Origin: an uncultured Acidovorax sp.
Lineage (GTDB): Bacteria; Pseudomonadota; Gammaproteobacteria; Burkholderiales; Burkholderiaceae_C
Length of the DNA stretch: 64,000 nt
Reading direction: 5' to 3'
Assembly (NCBI GenBank): GCA_913774955.1
Contig: CAJYKV010000015.1
Location: 186,001 to 250,000 of the forward strand
The position numbers were made by a program, and so were the translations under genes. The notes under the pieces are model-generated. The model did no database searches. It saw only the letters and a program-made list of their open reading frames with translations, and was not told where the DNA came from. Shown here in pieces: positions 28,242 to 36,504 of the stretch (positions within the stretch are counted from its first letter, which is position 1; each line of letters begins with the position of its first letter).

Positions 28242-29114
28242 TCATCCCTTGACCGCGCCGGCCGTCAGGCCGGTGATGATCTGGCGCGCCGCGAGGAACG
28301 TGAAGATCAGCGGCGGAATGGCGATCAGGCTGCCGAGCGCCATCACCTTGCCCCAGTCCACGCCGATGTCGGTGACGTAGAGCGAGGCGGCCACGGGCAG
28401 CGTGCGGGTGGCGCGGTCGGTCAGCACCAGCGCCAGGATGAATTCGTTCCATGCGATGCGGAAGGTGAAGATGGCGGCGGCCGCCAGGCCCGGCCGGATC
28501 AGCGGCAGCACGACCCGCCAGAAGACCTCCACCGGTCCGCAGCCGTCGATGGCGGCAGCCTCTTCCAGCTCCACCGGCACCTGCTGGATGAAGCCGTACA
28601 GCAGCCAGATGGTGAACGGCAGGTTGACCGCCACGTAGAGCAGCACCAGCCCCGCGAGCGAATTGGCCAGGCCCGCCTGCGACCAGATCATGAACACCGG
28701 CACCGCGAGCACCGCCAGCGGCACGGTGCGCAGCAGCAGCGTGGCGTAGCCGATCGCCCGCCGGCCGCGGAAACGCAGCCGCACCAGGCCATAGGCGGCC
28801 ATGCAGCCCAGCACCAGCGTGATGGCGGTGGCACTGACGCCCACGATCAGGCTGTTGACCAGGTAGCGGTCGAAGTTGTCGCCGAACAGCACCTCGCGGT
28901 AGTTCTCCAGCGTGGGCACGAACAGGAAGTTCAGTCCCGTCGAGAACAGCTGGCTCTGCAGCTTGAACGAGGTGGTGAACATCACCGCGATCGGCAGCAC
29001 GCAGAAGAGCGCCAGCAGCAACAGCACCGCGTAATGCAGCAGGTCCGCCGGCTGGAAGGTGCGGTAGCGGCCGGGGCGCCGCAGGGCGGACGGGGGCAGG
29101 GCGGGGGAGTTCAT
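28242..29114 (-). CDS. Carbohydrate ABC transporter permease (MalG/UgpE type)
   Basis: 290 residues with six predicted membrane segments (first at about LLHYAVLLLLALFCVLPIAVM). The EAA loop that docks on the ATPase reads EEAAAIDGCGPVEVFWRVVLPLIRPG. It overlaps the partner permease gene by ATGA at 29111-29114, so the two subunits are translationally coupled. It forms the inner-membrane channel together with the product of 29111-30001. Confidence 0.94.
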   Translation of the reverse strand: MNSPALPPSALRRPGRYRTFQPADLLHYAVLLLLALFCVLPIAVMFTTSFKLQSQLFSTGLNFLFVPTLENYREVLFGDNFDRYLVNSLIVGVSATAITLVLGCMAAYGLVRLRFRGRRAIGYATLLLRTVPLAVLAVPVFMIWSQAGLANSLAGLVLLYVAVNLPFTIWLLYGFIQQVPVELEEAAAIDGCGPVEVFWRVVLPLIRPGLAAAAIFTFRIAWNEFILALVLTDRATRTLPVAASLYVTDIGVDWGKVMALGSLIAIPPLIFTFLAARQIITGLTAGAVKG

Positions 29115-30001
29115 GAATGCTCCTCGGCGAGCGGGTTGGACAGGCGCAGCGCGAGGCAGGACAGCCCCGCCACGACGGCGAGCAGCAGCACGGAGATCGC
29201 GGCGGCCGAGCCCAGCTGCTGGCCGACGAACGCCGTCTTGTAGATGTGCAGCGAGAGGATCTCGGTCGAGTCGCCCGGCCCCCCGAAGGTGAGGATGTAA
29301 ATCACTTCCAGCACGCGGAAGGCGTCGATGAGCCGCATCAGCAGGGTCACCACGATGACGTTCATCACCATCGGCAGCTTCACCCTGAAGGTGGTCTGCC
29401 ACCCGTTGGCGCCGTCCATGCGCGCCGCCTCCAGCACCGATCCGTCCACATTGGCCAGCGCGGCGATCATCATGATGAACACGAAGGGCGTCCACTGCCA
29501 GATGTCGGCGATGACGATGGCGGCGAAGGCGAGGTGCTCATCGGCCAGCCAGGCCTGGGGCGCCGCGCCGACCACGCCGAGGAGTGCGTTGAGCAGCCCG
29601 AACTGCGCATCGAAGATATAGCGCCAGATGAGGCCGACGGCGATCGGCGCGATCATCATCGGCAGGATGAAGAGCGTGCGGAAGAACGCGGTGCCGCGCA
29701 GCGGCCGGCCGGGCCGGTCTTCCAGCGCGAGCGCCAGGGCGATGCCCAGCACCATCTCCGCCGTCACGCAGACGAAGGAGAACAGCAGCGTGATCCAGAG
29801 CGAGTGCCAGACGGCCGGCTCCTGCAGCGCGCGTGTGAAGGTGTCCAGGCCGACCCAGCGCGCGTCCGACCAGGGCGTGCCGATGCTCCAGTCGTAGAAG
29901 CCCAGCCGCAGCGCGGACAGCACGGGATAGAGACAGGCCGCGGCCATGACGAGGGCCGCCGGCCCGACATAGATCCACGGCACCCAACGGGGAGTCTTCA
30001 T
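29111..30001 (-). CDS. Carbohydrate ABC transporter permease (MalF/UgpA type)
   Basis: 296 residues with six membrane segments, starting with a cytoplasmic head then LVMAAACLYPVLSALRLGFYD. The docking loop reads LEAARMDGANGWQTTFRVKLPMVMNV. It sits six bases after the binding-protein gene, in the standard order binding protein, MalF-type, MalG-type. Confidence 0.94.
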   Translation of the reverse strand: MKTPRWVPWIYVGPAALVMAAACLYPVLSALRLGFYDWSIGTPWSDARWVGLDTFTRALQEPAVWHSLWITLLFSFVCVTAEMVLGIALALALEDRPGRPLRGTAFFRTLFILPMMIAPIAVGLIWRYIFDAQFGLLNALLGVVGAAPQAWLADEHLAFAAIVIADIWQWTPFVFIMMIAALANVDGSVLEAARMDGANGWQTTFRVKLPMVMNVIVVTLLMRLIDAFRVLEVIYILTFGGPGDSTEILSLHIYKTAFVGQQLGSAAAISVLLLAVVAGLSCLALRLSNPLAEEHS

Positions 30002-30007
30002 GGTGCG

Positions 30008-31342
30008 TCACCCCTTGAGATAGCCGCCGCGCCGCATGATGTCGGTCACCTTGAGCACCACGCCGTCGAGGGCCGCGCGGGGGTGCTTCTTGCCGATCAG
30101 GACGTCGGAGATCGCGATGCCCAGCGCCTGGATGTTGATTTCGTCCCACTCGGGGATGATCGGGCGCCAGTCCGGATCGGCATACTTCAATTGCTCGCGC
30201 ATGACGGTGTATTCGGGGTACTGCCGCACCAGATCGGAGTTCGACAGGGTGCTGTTGCGGCTGGGGATGCCGCCCGCCTTCGCGACCGCGATGTCCTGCG
30301 GCCTGGAGGTGAGCCACTGCATCAGCAGGAAGCCGGCGTCCGCGTTGCGGGCGTTGCGCGGAATCGCCAGGCCCAGCCCGCCCGACTGCGAGGCCTGCCG
30401 CACGCCCTTGGGATGCAGCGCGTAGCCCACCTTGCCGCCCACCTTCGAGCGGGCCGGGTCGTTAACCTGCCCGAAGAGGATGGTCGAGTCCAGGTACATC
30501 GCGGCCTGGCCTTGCAGGAACGCGGTCATCATCTCGCCCTGGCCGTAGCCCGGGATGCCGGTCGGTCCGGTGTCCGATATCTCCTTGAGCAGTTCCAGCG
30601 CCTTGACGCCGGCTTCGTCGTTGAAGCGCGGCTTCCAGTCGTCGGTGAACACCTTGCCGCCCAGCGGATCGAGGTGCAGCAGCCAGGCATGCACGCACTG
30701 GTGGCCCGCCTGCCCGCGCGAGGTCAGTGCGCCGATGCCGTCCTTGGCCTTGATGATGGGCAGCAGCGTCTGCAGCTCGGCATAGGTTTCCGGGGGCTTC
30801 AGCCCGTGCTTGGCGAAGATGTCGGTGCGGTAGGCGAGGACCGAGGTTTCCGCGCCGTACGGCAGGCCATAGAGCTTGGCGCCCGGACCGGCCAGGTAGC
30901 CGCGCGGCCCGCCGACCAGGCCGATGTTCTCGCGGTAGATCGGAACGATGTCCTGCAGGTCGAAGGCCGGGTCCGCGAGCGCCGGGTTCTGCAGGAAGGG
31001 GTCGAGATCGCGGATCAGGTTCTTCTTGGCGTACTCGCCCTTCCACATCACGACATAGCTCACCATGTCGTAGTCGCCCTGGGGCTTGGCCATCTCCAGC
31101 AGCTGCTTGTCCTTCATGCGCAGGATCTGCAGCTTGTCCACCTCCACCTTGATGCCGGTCTCCCTGGTGAAGGCGGGCAACAGCTTGTGCATCGCGTCGT
31201 AGTGCGGGTGCGACGGCACGCTGATGACGATGGTCTGCCCGCGGTACTTGGCATAGCGGTCCTGCGCTTGGCTGCTGGCGATGGGAAAGGCGGCTCCGAA
31301 GACGCTGAGGCCGGCGGCCTTGACGATGTCGCGACGTTGCAT
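30008..31342 (-). CDS. Extracellular solute-binding protein of a sugar ABC importer (family 1)
   Basis: 444 residues. The start MQRRDIVKAAGLSVFGA is preferred because GGAG of an upstream in-frame ATG serves as its ribosome site. The head carries QRRDIVKAAG, close to a twin-arginine signal, and cleavage is probable after SSQAQ. The mature part has the family 1 pattern: IVISVPSHPHYDAMHKLLPAFTRETGIKVEV, LYGLPYGAETSVLAYRTDIFAKHGLKPPETYAEL and GGLGLAIPRNARNADAGFLLMQWLTS. It captures a sugar in the periplasm for the two permeases downstream. The ligand is unknown. Confidence 0.93.
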   Translation of the reverse strand: MQRRDIVKAAGLSVFGAAFPIASSQAQDRYAKYRGQTIVISVPSHPHYDAMHKLLPAFTRETGIKVEVDKLQILRMKDKQLLEMAKPQGDYDMVSYVVMWKGEYAKKNLIRDLDPFLQNPALADPAFDLQDIVPIYRENIGLVGGPRGYLAGPGAKLYGLPYGAETSVLAYRTDIFAKHGLKPPETYAELQTLLPIIKAKDGIGALTSRGQAGHQCVHAWLLHLDPLGGKVFTDDWKPRFNDEAGVKALELLKEISDTGPTGIPGYGQGEMMTAFLQGQAAMYLDSTILFGQVNDPARSKVGGKVGYALHPKGVRQASQSGGLGLAIPRNARNADAGFLLMQWLTSRPQDIAVAKAGGIPSRNSTLSNSDLVRQYPEYTVMREQLKYADPDWRPIIPEWDEINIQALGIAISDVLIGKKHPRAALDGVVLKVTDIMRRGGYLKG

Positions 31343-31404
31343 GGTTGTCTCCATGGGATGGTGGTGGTGGACGGTGCCCGGGGATGGCTGCAGGGAAACC
31401 GGGG

Positions 31405-32517
31405 TCAGGCCTGCAGGCGGTGTCCGGAGGCGGTGTCGAACAGGTGCAGGTCCGAGGCCTGCACGGCCAGGTCGGCGCCCTGGCGCGCGAGGTCGCTGCG
31501 GTGCCCCGGCACGACCGCGGTCAGCCGCGTCTGGGGATGCCCTTCCAGATGGCCCACGAGCACGCTCTCCGAGCCGAGGTACTCGACCATGCGGACCTGC
31601 ATGCGCAGCGACGGCTCGCCGCCCTGCGCGAGCCGCAGGGCCTGGGGGCGTATGCCCACGGTGCAGTCCCTGCCCGCCGATCCCCTGTCCGCCGCAGCCG
31701 CGAGCGCGAAGCCCGGCCCCTGGATGAAGCCATCGTCCGTCAGGCGGCCGGGCAGCAGGTTCATGGTCGGCGAGCCGATGAAGCTCGCCACGAACAGGTT
31801 CGCCGGGTGGTTGAATACTTCGGCAGGCGTACCGACCTGCTGGATCACGCCCTTATCGAAGATCACGATGCGCGAGGCCAGCGTCATCGCCTCCACCTGG
31901 TCGTGGGTCACGTAGACGGTCGTCTTGCCCAGGCGCTCATGCAGCACGGCCAGTTCGGCCCGCATGTGGCCGCGCAGCTTGGCATCGAGGTTGGACAGCG
32001 GTTCGTCGAACAGGAACACGTCGGGCTCGCGCACGATGCAGCGGCCGATGGCCACGCGCTGGCGCTGCCCGCCGGACAGCTCCTTGGGCTTGCGCTGGAG
32101 GAGATGTTCGATATTAAGGATGCGGGCGGCGTTGCCCACGCGCCGCGCGATCTCATCGGGCGGCGTGCCGGCCAGGCGCAGGGCGAAGCTCATGTTCTCG
32201 GCCACGTCCATGTGCGGGTACAGCGCGTAGCTCTGGAACACCATGGCGATGTTGCGGGCCTTCGGCGGCGCCTCGGTCACGTCCCGGCCGTCGATCAGGA
32301 TCTGCCCCGCGGAAACCGATTCGAGGCCGGCGATCATGCGCAGCGTGGTGGACTTGCCGCAGCCCGACTCGCCCAGCAGCACCACGAATTCGCCGCGCTC
32401 GATGCGCAGCGACAGCTCCTGCACCACGGTCGTGTCGCCGAAGCGCTTGATCACGCCGCGCAGTTCCAGGCCGGCGTCCTGCGCCGGCGCGGGTTCGGGT
32501 TTCTGGTGTTGTCTCAT
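31405..32517 (-). CDS. ABC importer ATP-binding protein (MalK/UgpC type)
   Basis: 370 residues. Walker A GESGCGKSTTLRMIAGLE near residue 50, Q-loop VFQSYALYPHMDVAENM, signature LSGGQRQRVAIGRCIVREP, Walker B DVFLFDEPLSNLDAKLR and H-loop VYVTHDQVEAM. The C-terminal third (from about 235) is a TOBE/MalK-type regulatory domain. It powers the importer encoded downstream. It comes before the binding-protein gene, after the cytochrome b561 gene. Confidence 0.95.
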   Translation of the reverse strand: MRQHQKPEPAPAQDAGLELRGVIKRFGDTTVVQELSLRIERGEFVVLLGESGCGKSTTLRMIAGLESVSAGQILIDGRDVTEAPPKARNIAMVFQSYALYPHMDVAENMSFALRLAGTPPDEIARRVGNAARILNIEHLLQRKPKELSGGQRQRVAIGRCIVREPDVFLFDEPLSNLDAKLRGHMRAELAVLHERLGKTTVYVTHDQVEAMTLASRIVIFDKGVIQQVGTPAEVFNHPANLFVASFIGSPTMNLLPGRLTDDGFIQGPGFALAAAADRGSAGRDCTVGIRPQALRLAQGGEPSLRMQVRMVEYLGSESVLVGHLEGHPQTRLTAVVPGHRSDLARQGADLAVQASDLHLFDTASGHRLQA

Positions 32518-32577
32518 GGGTGTTGTCGGTATGTTGGGAAGGTGAATGAAGGGAGCGGAGGTGCGTCAGGCCCCGTG

Positions 32578-33339
32578 TCAGGAGGGCGGGCGGCCGAAGC
32601 GCCGTGCGAAGCTGCCGCGGTCGTAGCGGCGGATGCCGGGCCCGATGGGAGGCAGGTGCAGCCCCGGATGCGCCGGGTCGTCGCCCCATATCGCCTGGTA
32701 GGTGTCGATGCAGCGGCCCTGCCGCTGGAGCGCCGCGAAGGCAATGCCCCAGGCGCACCACCAAGCGCCGATCGCGAGCCACATCCAGCGCGGCGCATCG
32801 GCCACCCGCAGCCCCAGCACCACCACGACGACCGCCAGCAGCAGTGCGGCGTACCCCACGGCCTTGTGCAGCCGCTCGAAGACTCTGCGGTGGCGCGTCA
32901 TGTCGTAGTGGTCCCCGCGCAGCCCTTCGCGGGCCGTCGGGCCTCCCTTGCTGCCGCGTGCCAGGCCGCCGAGGGTCTGCAACAGGCCCAGCGCCACCAC
33001 GGCCAGGCCCAGAACGTGATGCCACTGCGCCAGCGCGCCGGCGCCGGTGCCCCGGCCCCAGGCCAGCCACAGACCCGCCAGCATCGCCGCCATGCCCGCC
33101 GACTGCAGCAGCCGGTGGGCATGCCACCAGGCCTTGTGGTCGAGCTCGTCCGGCCAGCGCTGGCCGGGCAGCACCTTGAAAAAGCGGGCTGCCAGCACGC
33201 CCAGCGGGAGCAGGAAGGCCCAGGCGAGCACCATCAGCCGGCCGTGCCAGGAGGCCCAGGCAGGCACGTAGTGCTCTACCGCGCCGCTGGCGGGCCCGAG
33301 CAGCCAGGTCCACCAGGAGGAGAGCGTTGCCGTATCCAT
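32578..33339 (-). CDS. Cytochrome b561-domain membrane protein
   Basis: 253 residues. Five or more membrane segments carry histidines at heme-ligand-like positions: WHGRLMVLAWAFLLPLGVLAARFF, HAHRLLQSAGMAAMLAGLWLAWG, WHHVLGLAVVALGLLQTLGGLARG and RLHKAVGYAALLLAVVVVVLGLR. This is the cytochrome b561 / ferric-reductase-like arrangement, with two b hemes expected. The C-terminal part ends in a soluble tail. It is the first gene of the LacI-controlled run that continues with the sugar ABC transporter, an unusual partner, which suggests electron transfer to or from a periplasmic sugar oxidation (inference). Confidence 0.85.
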   Translation of the reverse strand: MDTATLSSWWTWLLGPASGAVEHYVPAWASWHGRLMVLAWAFLLPLGVLAARFFKVLPGQRWPDELDHKAWWHAHRLLQSAGMAAMLAGLWLAWGRGTGAGALAQWHHVLGLAVVALGLLQTLGGLARGSKGGPTAREGLRGDHYDMTRHRRVFERLHKAVGYAALLLAVVVVVLGLRVADAPRWMWLAIGAWWCAWGIAFAALQRQGRCIDTYQAIWGDDPAHPGLHLPPIGPGIRRYDRGSFARRFGRPPS

Positions 33340-33384
33340 GGGGAATGCCCGCCTCACGACGGCAACATTGCCAGCACAGGCGCA

Positions 33385-33400
33385 GTGCAAGCGGTTGCAA
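33385..33400. promoter_or_regulatory. Second LacI-type operator (imperfect)
   Basis: GTGCAAGCGGTTGCAA is a near-palindrome matching the perfect operator at 33453 in all but two positions. It lies between the promoter of the b561/ABC operon and its first gene, where bound repressor would block transcription or support looping. Confidence 0.7.
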
Positions 33401-33428
33401 AAAGGGTTGAAGAATGGTCCACGGGCGT

Positions 33429-33458
33429 ATGATAGGTCTTGACGCAAGCGATTTGCAA
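33429..33458 (-). promoter_or_regulatory. Promoter of the b561/ABC operon
   Basis: On the minus strand TTGCAA (33458-33453) and TATCAT (33434-33429) are spaced by 18 bp. The -35 box is inside the perfect LacI operator, so repressor and polymerase should compete. Confidence 0.55.
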
Positions 33459-33468
33459 GCGCTTGCAA
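33453..33468. promoter_or_regulatory. Perfect 16-bp LacI-family operator
   Basis: TTGCAAGCGCTTGCAA is a perfect palindrome of the LacI/PurR operator type (central CG, GCAAGCGCTTGC). It lies 38 bp before the lacI-type gene and in the -35 region of the divergent operon. Confidence 0.85.
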
Positions 33469-33505
33469 TTCGGTATTTCAACCTATAGCCAAACGGAGAT
33501 CCGAC

Positions 33506-34585
33506 ATGCAAGGCGATAAACCCCGCAAGGGGGCGCAGGCGCGCGTGCCGACGCTCGACGAGGTCGCGCGGCTGGCCGGGGTTTCCACCTCCGCCGTGTC
33601 GCGCGCCTACACCCCCGGGGCCAGCGTGTCTGAAAAAACGCGCGAGAAAGTGATGGCCGCGGCCAGCGCCCTGGGCTACCGGCCCAATCTGCTCGCGCGT
33701 TCGCTCAGCACGGGCCGCACGCGCACGGTCGGCATCGCCGTCACCCGGCTGGAAAACAGCTTCCACGCGGAACTGCTGGCCCATCTGTCGCGCGGATTGC
33801 GCGAGGCCGGCTTCGGGGTGCGGCTTTTCGTATCGGCCGGCGATGAGGATGCGGACCCGGGCATCGGCGAGGTGCTGCGCTACCGGGTCGATGCGCTCGT
33901 GCTGTGCGCTATCGGCCTGTCCTCGCGCATGGAGAACGAATGCGCGGCGGCCGGTGTGCCGGTGGTGCTGGTCAACCGCACCACCGCGGCGCCGATGACG
34001 GCCTGCGTCACCGGCGCGAATCGCCAGGGCGGCGAAACCGTCGCGGCCTTCCTGCTGGCCGCGGGGCACCGCCGGTTCGGATTCATCGCGGGCACCGAGG
34101 GGGCATCGACCAGCGGCGAACGCTTCGAAGGCTACCGCCAGGTGCTCGCCGAGGCCGGTGTGCCCCCGCCGGTGGTGGGCGGCGGCGCTTTCGATGCCGA
34201 CCGCGCCGCCGACGCGGCGCGCCGGATGCTGTCGGCACCGAACGCACCGGATGCGATCTTCTGCGCCAACGACCACATGGCGATCGCCGTACAGATGGCC
34301 GCCCTGCGTGAGCTCGGTCGCGTGCCCGGCCAGGATCTGTCGGTGGTGGGCTTCGACGATACGCTGGCGGCGCGCATGGTCGGCCTCACCACCTTTTCCC
34401 AGTCCGCCGCCGGACTCGCCGCCGCGGCCATCGCCCTGGTGTCCGATCCGATCGAGGGCGGCCTCTCCGGCGCCCGGCGGGTGGTGGAGGGCGAACTGGT
34501 GGTGCGCGGGTCGGCGCGGCTGCCGGCAGAGGGCCTGCGGACCACCGGCGGCAGGACGGTCTGGACGCCGGCGCAGCGGCCTTAG
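33506..34585 (+). CDS. LacI-family transcriptional regulator
   Basis: 359 residues. The DNA-binding part reads TLDEVARLAGVSTSAVSRAYTPGASVSEKTREKVMAAASALGYRPNLLARSLSTGRT, with hinge helix, followed by a periplasmic-binding-protein-like sensor domain (TVGIAVTRLENSFHAELLAHL; FCANDHMAIAVQMAALRELGRVPGQDLSVVGFDD). It probably represses both itself and the divergent b561/sugar ABC operon through the operators at 33385 and 33453. The inducer is likely the transported sugar or an intermediate of the pathway. Confidence 0.95.
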   Translation: MQGDKPRKGAQARVPTLDEVARLAGVSTSAVSRAYTPGASVSEKTREKVMAAASALGYRPNLLARSLSTGRTRTVGIAVTRLENSFHAELLAHLSRGLREAGFGVRLFVSAGDEDADPGIGEVLRYRVDALVLCAIGLSSRMENECAAAGVPVVLVNRTTAAPMTACVTGANRQGGETVAAFLLAAGHRRFGFIAGTEGASTSGERFEGYRQVLAEAGVPPPVVGGGAFDADRAADAARRMLSAPNAPDAIFCANDHMAIAVQMAALRELGRVPGQDLSVVGFDDTLAARMVGLTTFSQSAAGLAAAAIALVSDPIEGGLSGARRVVEGELVVRGSARLPAEGLRTTGGRTVWTPAQRP

Positions 34586-34614
34586 CGCCGGGCCGGTGGC
34601 GGCAAAAAACAAGC

Positions 34615-35571
34615 TCAATCGAGCCCGTACAGCCGGGCGGCGTTGTCGCAGAACAGCGCCAGCCGCTGCCGCGCAGGACGCGCGGCGGTGAGCTGCTTGA
34701 AGCCCTGGAAAATCTGGTCGAGCGGGGCGACCAGCGCATCGACCGGGTGGTTGCTGGCGAACATGCAGCGCTCCCAGCCGAAGATGCTGATCGCATCGTG
34801 CACCACGGGCGCCTGCAGCTGCGGCGTCCAGCGCCGGCCGGGCACGCCCAGGCCCGAGATCTTGAGGAAGACCTGCGGCTCGCGCGCCAGCACGTCGAGC
34901 GCGGCGCGCCAGGCGGCGAGCGACCCGGCATCGCGCTCGGCGGGCAGGCCGGTGTGGTTGACCACGATACGGGTGCGCGGGAAGTCGCGCGCCAGTTCGG
35001 CCGCCTCACCGAAATGCCACCACGGCGCCTGCAGCTCGAACATCAGCCCGGCGCCTTCCAGCCGCGCATAGCCGGCGCGCCAGCGCGGGCAGCGCATGGA
35101 GCCCTGCGCCGCGTAGCCCGGATGGTGTTCGCCGCGCGGCACGCTGCGCGGCTTGTGGCGCACGCTGCGCACCAGCGGCAGGCGGGCATAGGCGTCCAGC
35201 TGCGCGTCCAGTTCCGGGCCGTCCAGCCAGGCCTGGGCCGCCAGGGCATGGGGCTTGCCGGTCCGGCGGGCCAGCTCGTCCACCCACAGCGCCTCGCCGG
35301 TGGGGTCGCGCGGGTCCCATTCGCCTTCCATGAGCACATGGCGCAGCACGCGGTGCGTGCCCTGCGCGGCCTGGTAGTGCTCCGGCAGGAAGTCGCGGCG
35401 GATGGCGCGGTAGTCGCCGTAGCGGAAGGCGATGGGCGGCTCCTGCTGCAGCCAGGGATGCGGGTTGCGGCCCAGGTCCCAGAAGTGATGGTGGGCATCG
35501 ACGATGGGCAGCAGCCGGTCGTCCTGCGCGGCGAGGAACTCCTCGCGCGCGGTCTGCAGGTCGGCGTTCAT
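34615..35571 (-). CDS. Amidohydrolase 2-family sugar-lactone hydrolase-like protein
   Basis: 318 residues; the start MNADLQTAREE overlaps the stop of the next gene (ATGA). The metal motif VDAHHHFWDLGRNPHPWL near residue 25, VVNHTGLP near 220, KISGLG and a C-terminal MFASNHPVD match COG3618, which holds L-fucono-, L-rhamnono- and similar lactonases. It is a paralogue of the adjacent gene at 35568. It is the last gene of the TRAP/sugar-acid run. Confidence 0.87.
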   Translation of the reverse strand: MNADLQTAREEFLAAQDDRLLPIVDAHHHFWDLGRNPHPWLQQEPPIAFRYGDYRAIRRDFLPEHYQAAQGTHRVLRHVLMEGEWDPRDPTGEALWVDELARRTGKPHALAAQAWLDGPELDAQLDAYARLPLVRSVRHKPRSVPRGEHHPGYAAQGSMRCPRWRAGYARLEGAGLMFELQAPWWHFGEAAELARDFPRTRIVVNHTGLPAERDAGSLAAWRAALDVLAREPQVFLKISGLGVPGRRWTPQLQAPVVHDAISIFGWERCMFASNHPVDALVAPLDQIFQGFKQLTAARPARQRLALFCDNAARLYGLD

Positions 35572-36503
35572 CGGTCGATGCGGTAGAAGCGCAGCGCATT
35601 GCCGCACATCACGGCGCGCTGCCGTTCGGGGCCCAGGTGGGCGGTCATGCGGCGCATGGCAGCCACCAGCTCGCGGTAGCCGATGCGCAGGCCCGCCACG
35701 GGGAAGTTGCTGGCGAACATGCAGCGCTGCCAGCCGAAGATGTCCAGCGTCTCGTGCACGATGCGGGCGTTGTCGGCCTCGATCCAGGGGCTGTCCCGCA
35801 GGCCGAACTCCGAGAGCTTGACGTGGACGTTGGGCTCGCGCGCCAGCCGCTCCATGCCCCGGCGCCAGCGCTGCAGGCCCGCCTCGCTGCGGTCCCAGGC
35901 GAAGCCGTGGTGGTTGAGCACGATGGCCAGCTGCGGGAACATCGCGGCCACTTCGGCCGCTTCGGCCAGGTGCCAGCTAGGCACGCGCAGGTCCCAGCTC
36001 AGGCCCAGGCCCGGCAGCAGGGCCAGGCCGCGCAGCCAGTTCTCGTCCTGCATGGTGCCCGGCCAGCCCCGTACGCTGGCGTCGGGCGTGGGCGCCGTGA
36101 CGGGCTTGCTGCGGATGCCGCGCACCAGGGGGTAGCGCAGGTGCTCGCGCAGGCGCTCCTCGGTGTCGGGCCGGTCCAGCCAGGCATGGGCCACGACGGC
36201 ATTGGGAAAACCGTGCTCGGCATGCAGGGCGTGCAGCCAGGCGGTTTCGGCCACCTGCTCGCCGCGGTCGCGTTCGGCCTCGACGTGCACCGTCGCCACC
36301 ACGTTGCAGCCCGCGCTGGCGGCACGGTAGTGCGCGGGTAGGAAGTCCTGGCACAGCGCGCGGTAGTCGCCCAGGAAGAAGCGCCCGGCGTCGTACTCGT
36401 TCTGCAGCCAGGGGTAGCGGCCGTGGGCGAAGCTCCACAGATGGTGGTGGGCATCGGCCACGGGACATTCCGCGGCCGCCGGGTCCTCGGTGGCGGCGTC
36501 CAT
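35568..36503 (-). CDS. Amidohydrolase 2-family sugar-lactone hydrolase-like protein
   Basis: 311 residues. The same family marks as its neighbour appear: VADAHHHLWSFAHGRYPWLQ, FPQLAIVLNHHGF, VKLSEFGLRDSPW and RCMFASNFPVAG. The two copies differ enough in sequence to suggest distinct lactones or a hydrolase pair. It starts one base before the DctP-type gene stop region and shares the operon. Cytoplasmic, metal-dependent hydrolysis of a C-O lactone bond is the expected reaction; the substrate is unknown. Confidence 0.87.
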   Translation of the reverse strand: MDAATEDPAAAECPVADAHHHLWSFAHGRYPWLQNEYDAGRFFLGDYRALCQDFLPAHYRAASAGCNVVATVHVEAERDRGEQVAETAWLHALHAEHGFPNAVVAHAWLDRPDTEERLREHLRYPLVRGIRSKPVTAPTPDASVRGWPGTMQDENWLRGLALLPGLGLSWDLRVPSWHLAEAAEVAAMFPQLAIVLNHHGFAWDRSEAGLQRWRRGMERLAREPNVHVKLSEFGLRDSPWIEADNARIVHETLDIFGWQRCMFASNFPVAGLRIGYRELVAAMRRMTAHLGPERQRAVMCGNALRFYRIDR

Positions 36504-36504
36504 G

